Source: an uncultured Oscillospiraceae bacterium | GTDB taxonomy: Bacteria; Bacillota; Clostridia; Oscillospirales; Oscillospiraceae | Assembly (NCBI GenBank): GCA_934565615.1 | Contig: CAKTIH010000064.1 | Span: forward strand, 1-12,638 | DNA: 12,638 bases | Direction: 5' to 3' | In this document: positions 1 through 7,052 of the stretch, piece after piece | How positions within the stretch are numbered: the stretch's first letter is position 1 | Layout: each line of letters begins with the position of its first letter | The notes under the pieces: generated by a model | Told to the model about the DNA's origin: nothing | Databases searched by the model: none | What the model saw: the letters and a program-made list of their open reading frames with translations, nothing else | Made by a program: the position numbers and the translations under genes

Positions 1-1139
1 GTCGGCTCGCCCTGTGCGCCAGTGGGTGAGTAGACCGCGTCGCAGCAGAGCGTCATCGCGGCGGCGAGTTTATCGACCGGCCCGTAATGCTCAACAACAG
101 TCATCTTGTTCTGCGTCAGTGTGCCGGTCTTGTCTGAGCATATCACCTGAGTGCAGCCGAGAGTTTCGACGGCGGTCAGGCGGCGGATGACGGCGCTGCG
201 TTTACTCATGTTCGTAACGCCGATGGACAGCACAACCGTGACGACTGTTGCAAGCCCCTCAGGTATCGCGGCGACCGCGAGGGACACGGCGACCATGAAG
301 GTACGCAGAACACTGTCAAGCGAGAAGTCGCCCGCGACTAAAAGATCGAACACGAAGATGAAAACGCATATCCCGAGGACGAGCTTTGAGAGCACACCGC
401 CGAGCTGGCTCAGCTTGCGCTGAAGGGGAGTCTGCTCCTGCTCGGTCTGCGCGAGGACACCGGCGATCCTGCCCATTTCGGTGTCCATGCCGGTAGCGGT
501 AACGACAGCGCGGCCGCGCCCGTAGACGACAGTCGAGCCCATGTAGCACATGTTCCTGCGGTCGCCGAGGGGAACATCGCCGTCGAAGATAACTTCTACA
601 GCCTTGTTGACGGGGACGCTCTCGCCGGTCAGCGCGGCCTCCTCGATTTTGAGGGAAGCGCTTTCCAGCAGACGTCCGTCGGCGGGGACAGCGTCACCGG
701 CTTCGAGAATGACAACATCACCCGGGACAAGGCGGCTGCTCTCAATGACCTTGAGGTCCCCACCGCGCAGCACCTTGCACTTGGCGGCGGTCATGCTCTG
801 CAGCGCTTCTATAGCGGCTTCGGCCTTGCTCTCTTGGATGACGCCGAGAACAGCGTTGAGCAGGACGACGACAAGGATGATGAACACCTCGGTGAAGCTC
901 TCACCGGACAGGGCGTTCGTGACCGCGGAAACGGCAGCCGCAGCCAGCAGGATCAGCAGCATCGGGTCCTTGAGCTGCTGGAAAAAGCGCTGGAGAACGG
1001 TCGTTTTCTTCGCCTCGGCAAGCTTATTTTCACCGTACATTTTAAAGCGCTCTTCGGCCTGCTCATCGCTCAGCCCGGAGGCGGAACTGTCAAGCTCCGC
1101 AATGATATCATCCTGCGTGCGCTGATACAACTCGGACAT
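1..1139 (-). CDS. P2A-type cation-transporting ATPase (Ca2+/Mn2+ class), N-terminal 379 residues, truncated by window edge
   Basis: This is an ATP-driven cation pump of the inner membrane. Reading the minus strand from the ATG at 1139 gives MSELYQRTQDDIIAELDSSA and an open frame to the window edge. Visible in order: the N-terminal cation-ATPase domain (about 1-55), M1-M2 (about 59-101), the actuator domain with TGES at 171-174, M3 (about 250-268), M4 with PEGL at 293-296, and the phosphorylation site DKTGTLT with the phospho-aspartate at D336. The PEGL motif and the lack of an N-terminal heavy-metal domain place it in the P2A (SERCA-like) class. The nucleotide-binding domain and M5-M10 lie outside the window. 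GGAAG at 1148-1152 is the ribosome binding site, 8 nt from the start. The leader carries a Mn2+-type riboswitch, so Mn2+ export (or mixed Ca2+/Mn2+) is the inferred role. Class is certain; substrate is inferred. Confidence 0.93.
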   Translation of the reverse strand, partial: MSELYQRTQDDIIAELDSSASGLSDEQAEERFKMYGENKLAEAKKTTVLQRFFQQLKDPMLLILLAAAAVSAVTNALSGESFTEVFIILVVVLLNAVLGVIQESKAEAAIEALQSMTAAKCKVLRGGDLKVIESSRLVPGDVVILEAGDAVPADGRLLESASLKIEEAALTGESVPVNKAVEVIFDGDVPLGDRRNMCYMGSTVVYGRGRAVVTATGMDTEMGRIAGVLAQTEQEQTPLQRKLSQLGGVLSKLVLGICVFIFVFDLLVAGDFSLDSVLRTFMVAVSLAVAAIPEGLATVVTVVLSIGVTNMSKRSAVIRRLTAVETLGCTQVICSDKTGTLTQNKMTVVEHYGPVDKLAAAMTLCCDAVYSPTGAQGEP

Positions 1140-1158
1140 GGACACATCTTCCTTTCAT

Positions 1159-1204
1159 AAAAACAAAAGACTCATGCGCAAGCTGTACAGCTTACGCATG
1201 AGTC
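1159..1204 (-). terminator. Leader intrinsic terminator of the riboswitch-controlled ATPase
   Basis: A near-perfect 36-nt inverted repeat (1204-1169 on the minus strand, GACTCATGCG...CGCATGAGTC) is interrupted only by one G-U wobble. It is followed by TTTTGTTTTT at 1168-1159, just before the ribosome binding site. It lies inside the ATPase leader, so it is a regulatory terminator rather than a gene-end one. Its 5' arm contains the P1 3' strand of the aptamer, which makes the two folds mutually exclusive. Confidence 0.88.
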
Positions 1205-1296
1205 TCATTCTTTACAGAGCAGCCCGGATGCCGCAGCATCGTTCTGACGGGTCTGCCTCGCCCCGCGGACGCGGTGCGGAATTACTCCCTCAGGCG
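1195..1296 (-). promoter_or_regulatory. yybP-ykoY (Mn2+) riboswitch aptamer in the ATPase leader
   Basis: On the minus strand, P1 is CGCCTGAG (1296-1289) paired with CTCATGCG (1202-1195), 7 of 8 pairs. Next to it lie the conserved internal-loop strands GGAGTA (1288-1283) and GAGA (1206-1203), then a second helix ATTC (1282-1279) with GAAT (1210-1207). An inner hairpin GATGC-TGCG-GCATC sits at 1240-1227. The GGAGUA ... GAGAC signature bracketed by two helices is the hallmark of the yybP-ykoY family, which senses Mn2+ and commonly precedes P-type ATPases and other Mn exporters. The P1 3' strand is also the beginning of the terminator hairpin, so ligand-stabilised P1 would block termination and turn the pump on. 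The assignment rests on reading motif and pairing by eye, without a covariance-model search. Confidence 0.85.
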
Positions 1297-1312
1297 AAAT
1301 TCAGTGTAGCAC

Positions 1313-1341
1313 ATTATATTCTGTGATAACAGAAAAGTCAA
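1313..1341 (-). promoter_or_regulatory. Sigma-A promoter of the ATPase leader
   Basis: On the minus strand, TTGACT (1341-1336) and a perfect TATAAT (1318-1313) are separated by exactly 17 bp. The predicted transcription start near 1306 gives a leader of about 165 nt that contains the whole aptamer and terminator. The spacer itself is a palindrome, TTCTGT-GATA-ACAGAA (1319-1334 on the plus strand). Confidence 0.85.
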
Positions 1342-1361
1342 TATGCGGACAGGCTAAGAAA

Positions 1362-2819
1362 TTATAAAGATTTTGTGACATCAGTGCTTTTCTTCTTCAC
1401 GGGGAAAGCGTCATAATAAAAGCCGAGGAATACACCGGCAATGAGGAAGAAGGCGAGCTCACGGAAATCGGTTGGTACACGGTCGTCGGCACAGTTTGTG
1501 AAGATCACGGTTTCCATCATGCCGTAAATGAATATGCCGGCGAGGGGGAGCGTCAGGGTCTTGATTGCCGCCGTCACTTCGGGCTGCTTTGCGAAAAACA
1601 ACCTTATCATCTTTACGACCAGCATGACCGAGAACGCGAGGACAAGCAGCAGACCGAGCACGCCCGCAAGCATAAGCGTCTGCACGAGGTAATTGTGCAT
1701 GTGGAAGTAAGGATAGTTCTGATACTTGTGCGGGATGTTCATTATCTGGTGGCTGTATTTGCCGATGAGCAGGAGAGTGGGGTCTTCCTTGATCGTGGGA
1801 ATGATACTGGAAAAAATATTGCCGCGGTTAGACATGGTGGAGACGCTCTCTTTAAGATCGCGCGTGTCGCCGAATACCGGGGCTTCCTCCGCACTGTCGA
1901 GCGTGAGCCCAACATACACGTCGGATATACGCTCTATGTCCGGGTCGAGCCAGTCATAGACTGCCTGAGTGCCGGAGACGATGAAGTCAAAGCTCTTGTA
2001 GACGATGGGCATGAAGATTATCGCCAGAGCGGCAATGATGAGAGCCTTAAGAGAATTGCTCTTCAGCTTTATGAGCTTCATCCCGCCGAGGAGGATGAGC
2101 ATAGCGGCATTGACGCATATTGCGAGCTTTATGCTGCGGCAGAAGGTGAGTGCGACCGCAATATAGAAAACCAGCCATGCCAAGACGATCGGGACGCGCC
2201 AGAGCTTCCTGCGGCAGCTGAGAAATTCATATACCATGAGGCAGGATGCAATATAAAACCAGACGGCAGAAATAGTGCGGTTAGTTCCGAACGGAGCAAT
2301 GAAATAAAAATTGGCATACAGATAATATGTGTCAATGCCGAAGGGGATGTTCTCGGGCGGGATATAAAAGTAAATACCGAGAAAGCATGCGACTATCGCG
2401 AGAATCGCGACGATAAAATAGAACGCGCCGACGATGGCGATGACGATGTCAAAAAAGCGTCTGCGCTGCCCGGCGTCAAGCACAAGGCCGGCCGAGAGAA
2501 CTGCGGCGCACAGCAGGGTCTTGAGGACAAGGTCAAACTCGTTTTCAAGGTAATAGTCGGTATTGAGCAGGCGGGTGACAAACAGCCATATGGCGTACCA
2601 GATGACGAGCTTTACTTCAATTGCACCGCGAAGGCCGCATTGCCAGAAATAGAGCGCGAGCATCGCGATAATGGCGCATCTGCCGTAGACGGAATAGAGC
2701 GAACTCCAGTGCTCCGGCGCGGCGGAGCTCACCATGAAAAACACAAGCATGACGGCGGTCATGACTGCGTGGAACCGCGGCCAGCTTTTTTCCCTGCTTT
2801 CGATTTTTACATGCTCCAT
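1362..2819 (-). CDS. O-antigen ligase/polymerase-like polytopic membrane protein
   Basis: A 485-residue integral membrane protein that fits the O-antigen ligase / Wzy polymerase superfamily, whose members join or polymerise lipid-linked glycans outside the membrane. There are about ten to twelve hydrophobic segments, for example around 17-33, 47-60, 67-84, 100-115, 122-149, 183-199, 208-226, 231-248, 257-273, 380-402, 421-440 and 454-470. Family-like features are TFCRSIK (225-231), the counterpart of the usual T-x-SR motif, and a large external loop (about 280-372) ending in FHMHNYLVQTLMLAG (372-386), which matches the H-N-x-L...G signature before the late membrane helices. A GTGGGGT ribosome binding site lies 8 nt upstream, and the gene has its own promoter. 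No glycosyltransferase or polysaccharide genes flank it, so the substrate (teichoic acid, capsule or exopolysaccharide) cannot be told. Confidence 0.72.
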   Translation of the reverse strand: MEHVKIESREKSWPRFHAVMTAVMLVFFMVSSAAPEHWSSLYSVYGRCAIIAMLALYFWQCGLRGAIEVKLVIWYAIWLFVTRLLNTDYYLENEFDLVLKTLLCAAVLSAGLVLDAGQRRRFFDIVIAIVGAFYFIVAILAIVACFLGIYFYIPPENIPFGIDTYYLYANFYFIAPFGTNRTISAVWFYIASCLMVYEFLSCRRKLWRVPIVLAWLVFYIAVALTFCRSIKLAICVNAAMLILLGGMKLIKLKSNSLKALIIAALAIIFMPIVYKSFDFIVSGTQAVYDWLDPDIERISDVYVGLTLDSAEEAPVFGDTRDLKESVSTMSNRGNIFSSIIPTIKEDPTLLLIGKYSHQIMNIPHKYQNYPYFHMHNYLVQTLMLAGVLGLLLVLAFSVMLVVKMIRLFFAKQPEVTAAIKTLTLPLAGIFIYGMMETVIFTNCADDRVPTDFRELAFFLIAGVFLGFYYDAFPVKKKSTDVTKSL

Positions 2820-2849
2820 TGTTTTTACCCCACAAAATTCGTACCATGT

Positions 2850-2878
2850 ATTCTATCATATGGACAAGAATAATGCAA
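2850..2878 (-). promoter_or_regulatory. Sigma-A promoter of the O-antigen ligase-like gene
   Basis: On the minus strand, TTGCAT (2878-2873) and TAGAAT (2855-2850) are separated by 17 bp, about 30 bp upstream of the start codon. It lies downstream of the nucleotidase terminator, so this gene is transcribed on its own. Confidence 0.7.
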
Positions 2879-2894
2879 GATAAGGAAACACACA

Positions 2895-2921
2895 CGCCCG
2901 CGTGCATAGAGCACGCGGGCG
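2895..2921 (-). terminator. Hairpin terminator after the 5'-nucleotidase gene
   Basis: An 11-bp GC-rich perfect stem (CGCCCGCGTGC / GCACGCGGGCG) with a 5-nt loop lies 8 bp past the end of the nucleotidase stop codon. The minus-strand tail TGTGTGTTTCC is T-rich but not a clean T tract, so termination may be incomplete. Confidence 0.7.
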
Positions 2922-2929
2922 CGGAGCAT

Positions 2930-4552
2930 TCACTTTGCTTCGATTATCGTGATGCGCCCGTCTCCGTAGGGTGCTGAGTAATCCTCGCCGACAGTGCCGC
3001 CGAGCTTATCGACGATGTAGTTTATCAGCACCTGGTTGTCGAGCATTACGCAGTCCTGCGTGAGCTTGCAGCCCTTGAACATTGTGTATCCGTCGCCGCC
3101 GTTTTTCAGCAGATAGTCATGGCAGGCGAGAGTGTAGGTCTGGTTCGGATCGAGTGCCTTGTCGCCAATCTTGACGTCCTTGACGCGGCGGTCGCCGTCG
3201 ACACTGAGGAACAGGCCGTCCTTGTCGCGCTTGACCGTGGACTCGACGTTTAGGTCTATCGTGAAGCTCATGCCGGACACCTGCAAAAATCCGCCGCTCT
3301 CGCCGGGAAGCGCGGACGCGCCCAACTCAAGCGCATCGAGTATCTGCTGCCCCGTGCACTCGACCACGCACATGGAGTTGCCGAAGGGGTGTACCGCTAT
3401 GATATCGCCGTAGGTGATGTCCCCGGCCTTGATGTCGCTGCGGATGCCGCCGCCGTTGACGATGGCGACGTCAGCACCGGACATTACCCTGTACGCATCG
3501 GCGCAGAGGTCGCCGAGATTCGTCTCGGTCACGCGGATAAGACGCTCCTCGGGGTTCTTCGGGTCGTATACAGCGAGGTCAACATCGGTATGCGCGACGA
3601 CCTCGTTTACGAGCTCGTCAAACTCCTCCTGTATGTCCGCGATGTATTTGCCTATGCCGTCGTCATTGAGAAGCTCAACATCGAGCTTGCCGTCGGCGGA
3701 GATCGTCAGGCAGCCGATGTTCTCAAGCTTCGTGCCGGTGGAGGAGAGGATGACCTCCTTGCCGTCCTTGTTCTTTACCAGCTCCTTTTCGATGACGGAG
3801 TGGGAGTGCCCGTCGAGCATGGCGTCAATGCCGGTGGTGTTGTTGATGATGTCGGAGGAGGTCCATGGTTCACAGTCCTTCTCTATCCCGAGATGCGCAA
3901 GCGCTATGACGTAGTCCGCGCCCTCCTTGCGCGCGGCGTCGACTGCCGACTGAACTGCCGTGTACACGAGTTCGCCCGTCTCATCCTGACAGAAGGAGAA
4001 TATCCAATCTCCCTTCTCGTTCTGGAAGTACGCGGGTGTGGAGGAAGTGATAGTCTTGGGCGTTGTGACGCCGACGAAGGCGATCTTCACGCCGTGGACG
4101 TTCTGCATCGAGTATGCGTCGAGCACGGTCTCGCCGTTTTTATCCATGAAATTCGCGCTGACGTACGGGAAGTCGGCAAGGCGGGTGAGCTTCTTGAACT
4201 GCTCCATGCCGTAGTCAAACTCATGGTTACCGATCGTGGCCACATCGTAGCCCAGCTCGTTCATTATCTTGATGATGTATTCACCCTTGGAGAGCGTGCC
4301 TATCGCGTCGCCCTGAACGGCGTCGCCGACGTCAACGAGCAGTACCTCCTTGCCCATCTCCTCAAGCGTCTCTTTTGCAAGCGCGACGGATCGGTAGCCG
4401 AGGTTCTTATCAACAGCGCAGTGGACGTCATTGGTGAAGAGCACCGCAATTTCAGTGCCGCTGTCTTTGACGGTGTCCGCGTAGGCCGAGACCGGCACGA
4501 GCGCGAGAACCATGAGCAGCGTGAGCAGCAGCGCAAAGAATTTTCTGTTCAT
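2930..4552 (-). CDS. Secreted 5'-nucleotidase / 2',3'-cyclic phosphodiesterase family protein
   Basis: An extracellular metallophosphoesterase that dephosphorylates nucleotides (UshA/YfkN-like family), for phosphate and nucleoside salvage. The signal peptide is clear: MNRK, a hydrophobic core at 5-21, and an A-Y-A cleavage site at 23-25. The N-terminal metallophosphatase domain shows NDVH (D42, H44), GD at 76-77, GNHEFD (108-113), AH at 219-220 and GHSH (248-251), all the expected metal ligands. The C-terminal nucleotidase domain shows NGGGIRSDI (366-374), TYGD (380-383) and the substrate-site NGGDGYTMF (484-492). The length of 540 is normal for a two-domain enzyme. No LPXTG sorting signal, lipobox or C-terminal membrane helix is present, so it should be released or held non-covalently. 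The start is supported by AGGAGG (4565-4560), 7 nt upstream. The exact nucleotide substrate is not visible. Confidence 0.93.
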   Translation of the reverse strand: MNRKFFALLLTLLMVLALVPVSAYADTVKDSGTEIAVLFTNDVHCAVDKNLGYRSVALAKETLEEMGKEVLLVDVGDAVQGDAIGTLSKGEYIIKIMNELGYDVATIGNHEFDYGMEQFKKLTRLADFPYVSANFMDKNGETVLDAYSMQNVHGVKIAFVGVTTPKTITSSTPAYFQNEKGDWIFSFCQDETGELVYTAVQSAVDAARKEGADYVIALAHLGIEKDCEPWTSSDIINNTTGIDAMLDGHSHSVIEKELVKNKDGKEVILSSTGTKLENIGCLTISADGKLDVELLNDDGIGKYIADIQEEFDELVNEVVAHTDVDLAVYDPKNPEERLIRVTETNLGDLCADAYRVMSGADVAIVNGGGIRSDIKAGDITYGDIIAVHPFGNSMCVVECTGQQILDALELGASALPGESGGFLQVSGMSFTIDLNVESTVKRDKDGLFLSVDGDRRVKDVKIGDKALDPNQTYTLACHDYLLKNGGDGYTMFKGCKLTQDCVMLDNQVLINYIVDKLGGTVGEDYSAPYGDGRITIIEAK

Positions 4553-4601
4553 CTTTTTGCCTCCTTAATCATTTATCAGCCGGATCGCTGAAGCTGCTTA
4601 C

Positions 4602-4630
4602 ACTCTACCATAGCGCCGCAGAAATTTCAA
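4602..4630 (-). promoter_or_regulatory. Promoter of the 5'-nucleotidase gene
   Basis: On the minus strand, TTGAAA (4630-4625) and TAGAGT (4607-4602) are 17 bp apart, about 50 bp upstream of the start codon. The -10 box is only a 4 of 6 match. It is divergent from the prfC promoter about 70 bp away. Confidence 0.5.
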
Positions 4631-4698
4631 TGACAGAGAAAAGCGCCTGCTGTCGGGAAATATTGAAGAGTATTCGTTTCAAAAAAAGCCGATTAAAC

Positions 4699-4727
4699 TT
4701 TACATTTTGCGCGTCAGCGGATATAAT
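4699..4727 (+). promoter_or_regulatory. Sigma-A promoter of the prfC operon
   Basis: TTTACA (4699-4704) and a perfect TATAAT (4722-4727) are separated by 17 bp. Transcription would start near 4734, about 40 nt before the ATG at 4774. This also rules out the longer upstream reading from 4630, which would begin before the promoter. Confidence 0.82.
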
Positions 4728-4773
4728 ATACTACATATTGCCAATTATATTGAGATGTATAAGGAAGAGGACT

Positions 4774-6366
4774 ATGCCGGATTACAGAAAAGAGATAGAA
4801 CGCCGCAGGACGTTCGCGATAATATCCCACCCGGACGCGGGTAAAACAACGCTTACCGAGAAGCTGCTGCTATACGGCGGGGCGATACAGATGGCCGGCT
4901 CTGTCAAGGGCAAGGCCACAGCGCGCCATGCCGTCTCTGACTGGATGGAGCTTGAGAAGCAGCGCGGTATCTCCATCACCTCCTCGGTCATGCAGTTCGA
5001 GTACGAGGGGTACTGCATCAATATCCTTGACACCCCCGGGCATCAGGACTTCTCTGAGGACACCTACCGTACCCTCATGGCAGCGGACTCCGCCGTCATG
5101 GTCATTGACGCCGCCAAGGGCATCGAGCCGCAGACGCGCAAGCTTTTTAAGATATGCGCCATGCGCCATGTCCCTATCTTTACCTTTATAAATAAGCTCG
5201 ACCGCGAGGCGCGCAGCCCCTATGAGCTTATGGAGGAACTGGAGAACGAGTTTAAGATCGGCACCTATCCCATGAACTGGCCAATCGGCTGCGGCCGTGA
5301 GTTCAAGGGCGTGTACGACCGCGAGAAGAAAGAGATACTCGCCTTTAATGAGTTCCACCGCGGCCAGGATAAGATAAAGGCCATCGAGTGCCGTCTGGAC
5401 GAGACGGAGAAGCTTGACTCGCTCATCGGTGCAAAGCTGCGTCAGACGCTGTCGGACGATATAGAGCTTCTCGACGGCGCGGGCTATGACTTCGATATCG
5501 ACGAAGTTCGCGCGGGCCGTCTCAGCCCTGTGTTCTTCGGCTCAGCTCTCAATAACTTCGGCGTCGAGCCTTTCCTTGAGAGCTTCCTTAAAATGACTAT
5601 GCCGCCCCTGCCGAGAAAGTCGGGAGACGATATCGTCGAGCCGACGGACAGCCGTTTCTCTGCCTTCGTGTTCAAGATACAGGCGAACATGAACAAAGCG
5701 CACCGCGACCGTATCGCCTTCATGCGCATCTGCTCGGGCCGCTTCCAGCGCGATAAGGAGTATTACCATGTGCAGGGCGGCAAGACGCTGCGTCTTGCGC
5801 AGCCGCAGCAGCTCATGGCGCAGGAGCGCGCGATAATCGACGAGGCTTACGCCGGGGACATCATCGGTGTGTTCGATCCCGGCATCTTCTCCATCGGGGA
5901 CACTATATGCGAAACCGGCATGGGCGTGAAATTCGAGGGCATCCCGACCTTCGCGCCGGAGCACTTCGCCTCCGTTGAGCGTATCGACACCATGAAGCGC
6001 AAACAGTTTGAAAAGGGCATCACGCAGATCGCACAGGAGGGCGCGATACAGATCTTCCACGAGCCGTATACCGGCGTCGAGGAGGTCATCGTCGGCGTCG
6101 TCGGCGTGCTGCAGTTCGAGGTCCTTGAGTACCGCCTCAAGACTGAGTACGGCGTGGATATCCGCCGCCGCTCAATGCCCTATGAGTTTGTCCGCTGGGT
6201 CGAGAACGAGGATATCAACATCGCAAACCTCAACCTCACGAGCGACACCAAATGGGTACAGGACTTCAAGGGAAACAACCTCCTGCTCTTTACCTCCGAA
6301 TGGTGCATCAACTGGGCATTGCAGAAGAACGAGGGCTTGAGCCTCAGAGAATTTAACAGAGACTGA
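4774..6366 (+). CDS. prfC: Peptide chain release factor 3 (RF3)
   Basis: A translational GTPase that removes RF1/RF2 from the ribosome after peptide release. The 530 residues match the usual RF3 length of about 530. GTPase motifs: G1 SHPDAGKTT (18-26), G2 RGISIT (64-69), G3 DTPGHQDF (86-93), G4 NKLD (140-143). The stretch SEDTYRTLMAADSAVMVIDA (94-113) and the C-terminal end WALQKNEGL are typical of RF3 rather than EF-G or TetM-type proteins. The frame is open back to an ATG at 4630, but that start lies upstream of the promoter and the extra residues are not RF3-like; GGAAGAGG (4763-4770) fits the ATG at 4774. It is the first gene of the plus-strand cluster, 13 bp before the next gene. Confidence 0.95.
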   Translation: MPDYRKEIERRRTFAIISHPDAGKTTLTEKLLLYGGAIQMAGSVKGKATARHAVSDWMELEKQRGISITSSVMQFEYEGYCINILDTPGHQDFSEDTYRTLMAADSAVMVIDAAKGIEPQTRKLFKICAMRHVPIFTFINKLDREARSPYELMEELENEFKIGTYPMNWPIGCGREFKGVYDREKKEILAFNEFHRGQDKIKAIECRLDETEKLDSLIGAKLRQTLSDDIELLDGAGYDFDIDEVRAGRLSPVFFGSALNNFGVEPFLESFLKMTMPPLPRKSGDDIVEPTDSRFSAFVFKIQANMNKAHRDRIAFMRICSGRFQRDKEYYHVQGGKTLRLAQPQQLMAQERAIIDEAYAGDIIGVFDPGIFSIGDTICETGMGVKFEGIPTFAPEHFASVERIDTMKRKQFEKGITQIAQEGAIQIFHEPYTGVEEVIVGVVGVLQFEVLEYRLKTEYGVDIRRRSMPYEFVRWVENEDINIANLNLTSDTKWVQDFKGNNLLLFTSEWCINWALQKNEGLSLREFNRD

Positions 6367-6379
6367 AGGAGCGACGAAC

Positions 6380-7009
6380 ATGGACGAGAAGAAGCTTGTC
6401 ATTGACATTTTCAAAACCAAGACAGCCGACGAATTTACCAAGGCCGTTGCCGACCCCGACGGTAAGCTTGAGACCGGCAGCGCCGCAGCGGATGCGGCGG
6501 CAATCGCGGCGGCGCTCGTCTGCCGCGCGGCGAAGCTCACGGCAAAGAATGTTGAGAATAATGACCGCGTCGACTACATTGCCCGCAACAGTGACATTAT
6601 CCGCAGTTACATGGTCCACCTCATTGACGAGGATGTGAAGTGCCGCGGCCCGCTGCGTATGGCAAAGAAGGAGGGCGACGCGCGCAAGATCGAGGCCTGC
6701 CGCCAGACGTCTCTGAGCATCTGCACCGAGATCATCAACATGATGAGCCAGCTCATCGACATGGCGAAAGAGCTCTCCGCTATCTGCCCGGCAGATGCGC
6801 TGTGCTATGCCGCCGAGGGCACGGAGCTTGCCCTTACCGCGGTGAAGATCACGCGGATGTACATCATCTCCGTGGCGTCCCAGTCCCCGGATGAGACCTA
6901 CCGCTACGTGACGCGCCGCGAGAATGAGCTTACGCTTGAAGTCTGCTCTGCCGCGGCAGCCGAGGTCACGGCAAATGCCGAGGAGAGTTTGCAGACAGTA
7001 CATGATTAA
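6380..7009 (+). CDS. Stand-alone cyclodeaminase/cyclohydrolase-family (FTCD_C-like) protein
   Basis: A 209-residue, mainly helical protein of the formiminotransferase-cyclodeaminase C-terminal family. Known members deaminate formimino-tetrahydrofolate or hydrolyse methenyl-tetrahydrofolate. Visible features are an N-terminal helix, the Gly/Ala-rich stretch ETGSAAADAAAIAAALVCRA (31-50) at the position of the usual PGGGS-A-A motif, LIDED (81-85), and a long helical C-terminal half. The usual PGGGS is reduced to ETGS, so the folate site may differ or catalysis may be lost. AAGGAG lies about 9 nt upstream, and 13 bp separate it from prfC, so the two are probably co-transcribed. There is no formiminotransferase domain or histidine-degradation gene nearby. 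Family is fairly secure; activity is not. Confidence 0.75.
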   Translation: MDEKKLVIDIFKTKTADEFTKAVADPDGKLETGSAAADAAAIAAALVCRAAKLTAKNVENNDRVDYIARNSDIIRSYMVHLIDEDVKCRGPLRMAKKEGDARKIEACRQTSLSICTEIINMMSQLIDMAKELSAICPADALCYAAEGTELALTAVKITRMYIISVASQSPDETYRYVTRRENELTLEVCSAAAAEVTANAEESLQTVHD

Positions 7010-7021
7010 GCTGTCATAATT

Positions 7022-7030
7022 TGCTATAAT
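7022..7030 (+). promoter_or_regulatory. Possible extended -10 promoter before the sirtuin gene
   Basis: TGCTATAAT is a perfect extended -10 element (TGnTATAAT) in the 43-bp gap before the sirtuin gene. No convincing -35 box is seen at 16-18 bp upstream. It would start a transcript with a leader of only about 15 nt carrying the ribosome binding site, so it may be an internal operon promoter. Confidence 0.45.
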
Positions 7031-7052
7031 AAGTTAGAGGAGCGGTGGAGAC

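Noticed and set aside
151..1125. Plus-strand open frames across the left edge
   Set aside because: The minus strand here encodes TGES, PEGL and DKTGTLT in one continuous frame, so the plus-strand frames are shadows.
1695..2873. Plus-strand 392-codon open frame
   Set aside because: It is the antisense of the O-antigen ligase-like gene. The translation is charged with no recognisable motif, while the minus strand gives a coherent membrane protein with promoter and ribosome binding site.
3389..4591. Plus-strand 400-codon open frame
   Set aside because: Antisense shadow of the 5'-nucleotidase, whose metal motifs and signal peptide are unambiguous. High-GC codon usage leaves long open antisense frames.
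4630..4773. 48-codon N-terminal extension of prfC
   Set aside because: It contains the promoter boxes, is not RF3-like, and the later ATG has a well-placed ribosome binding site.
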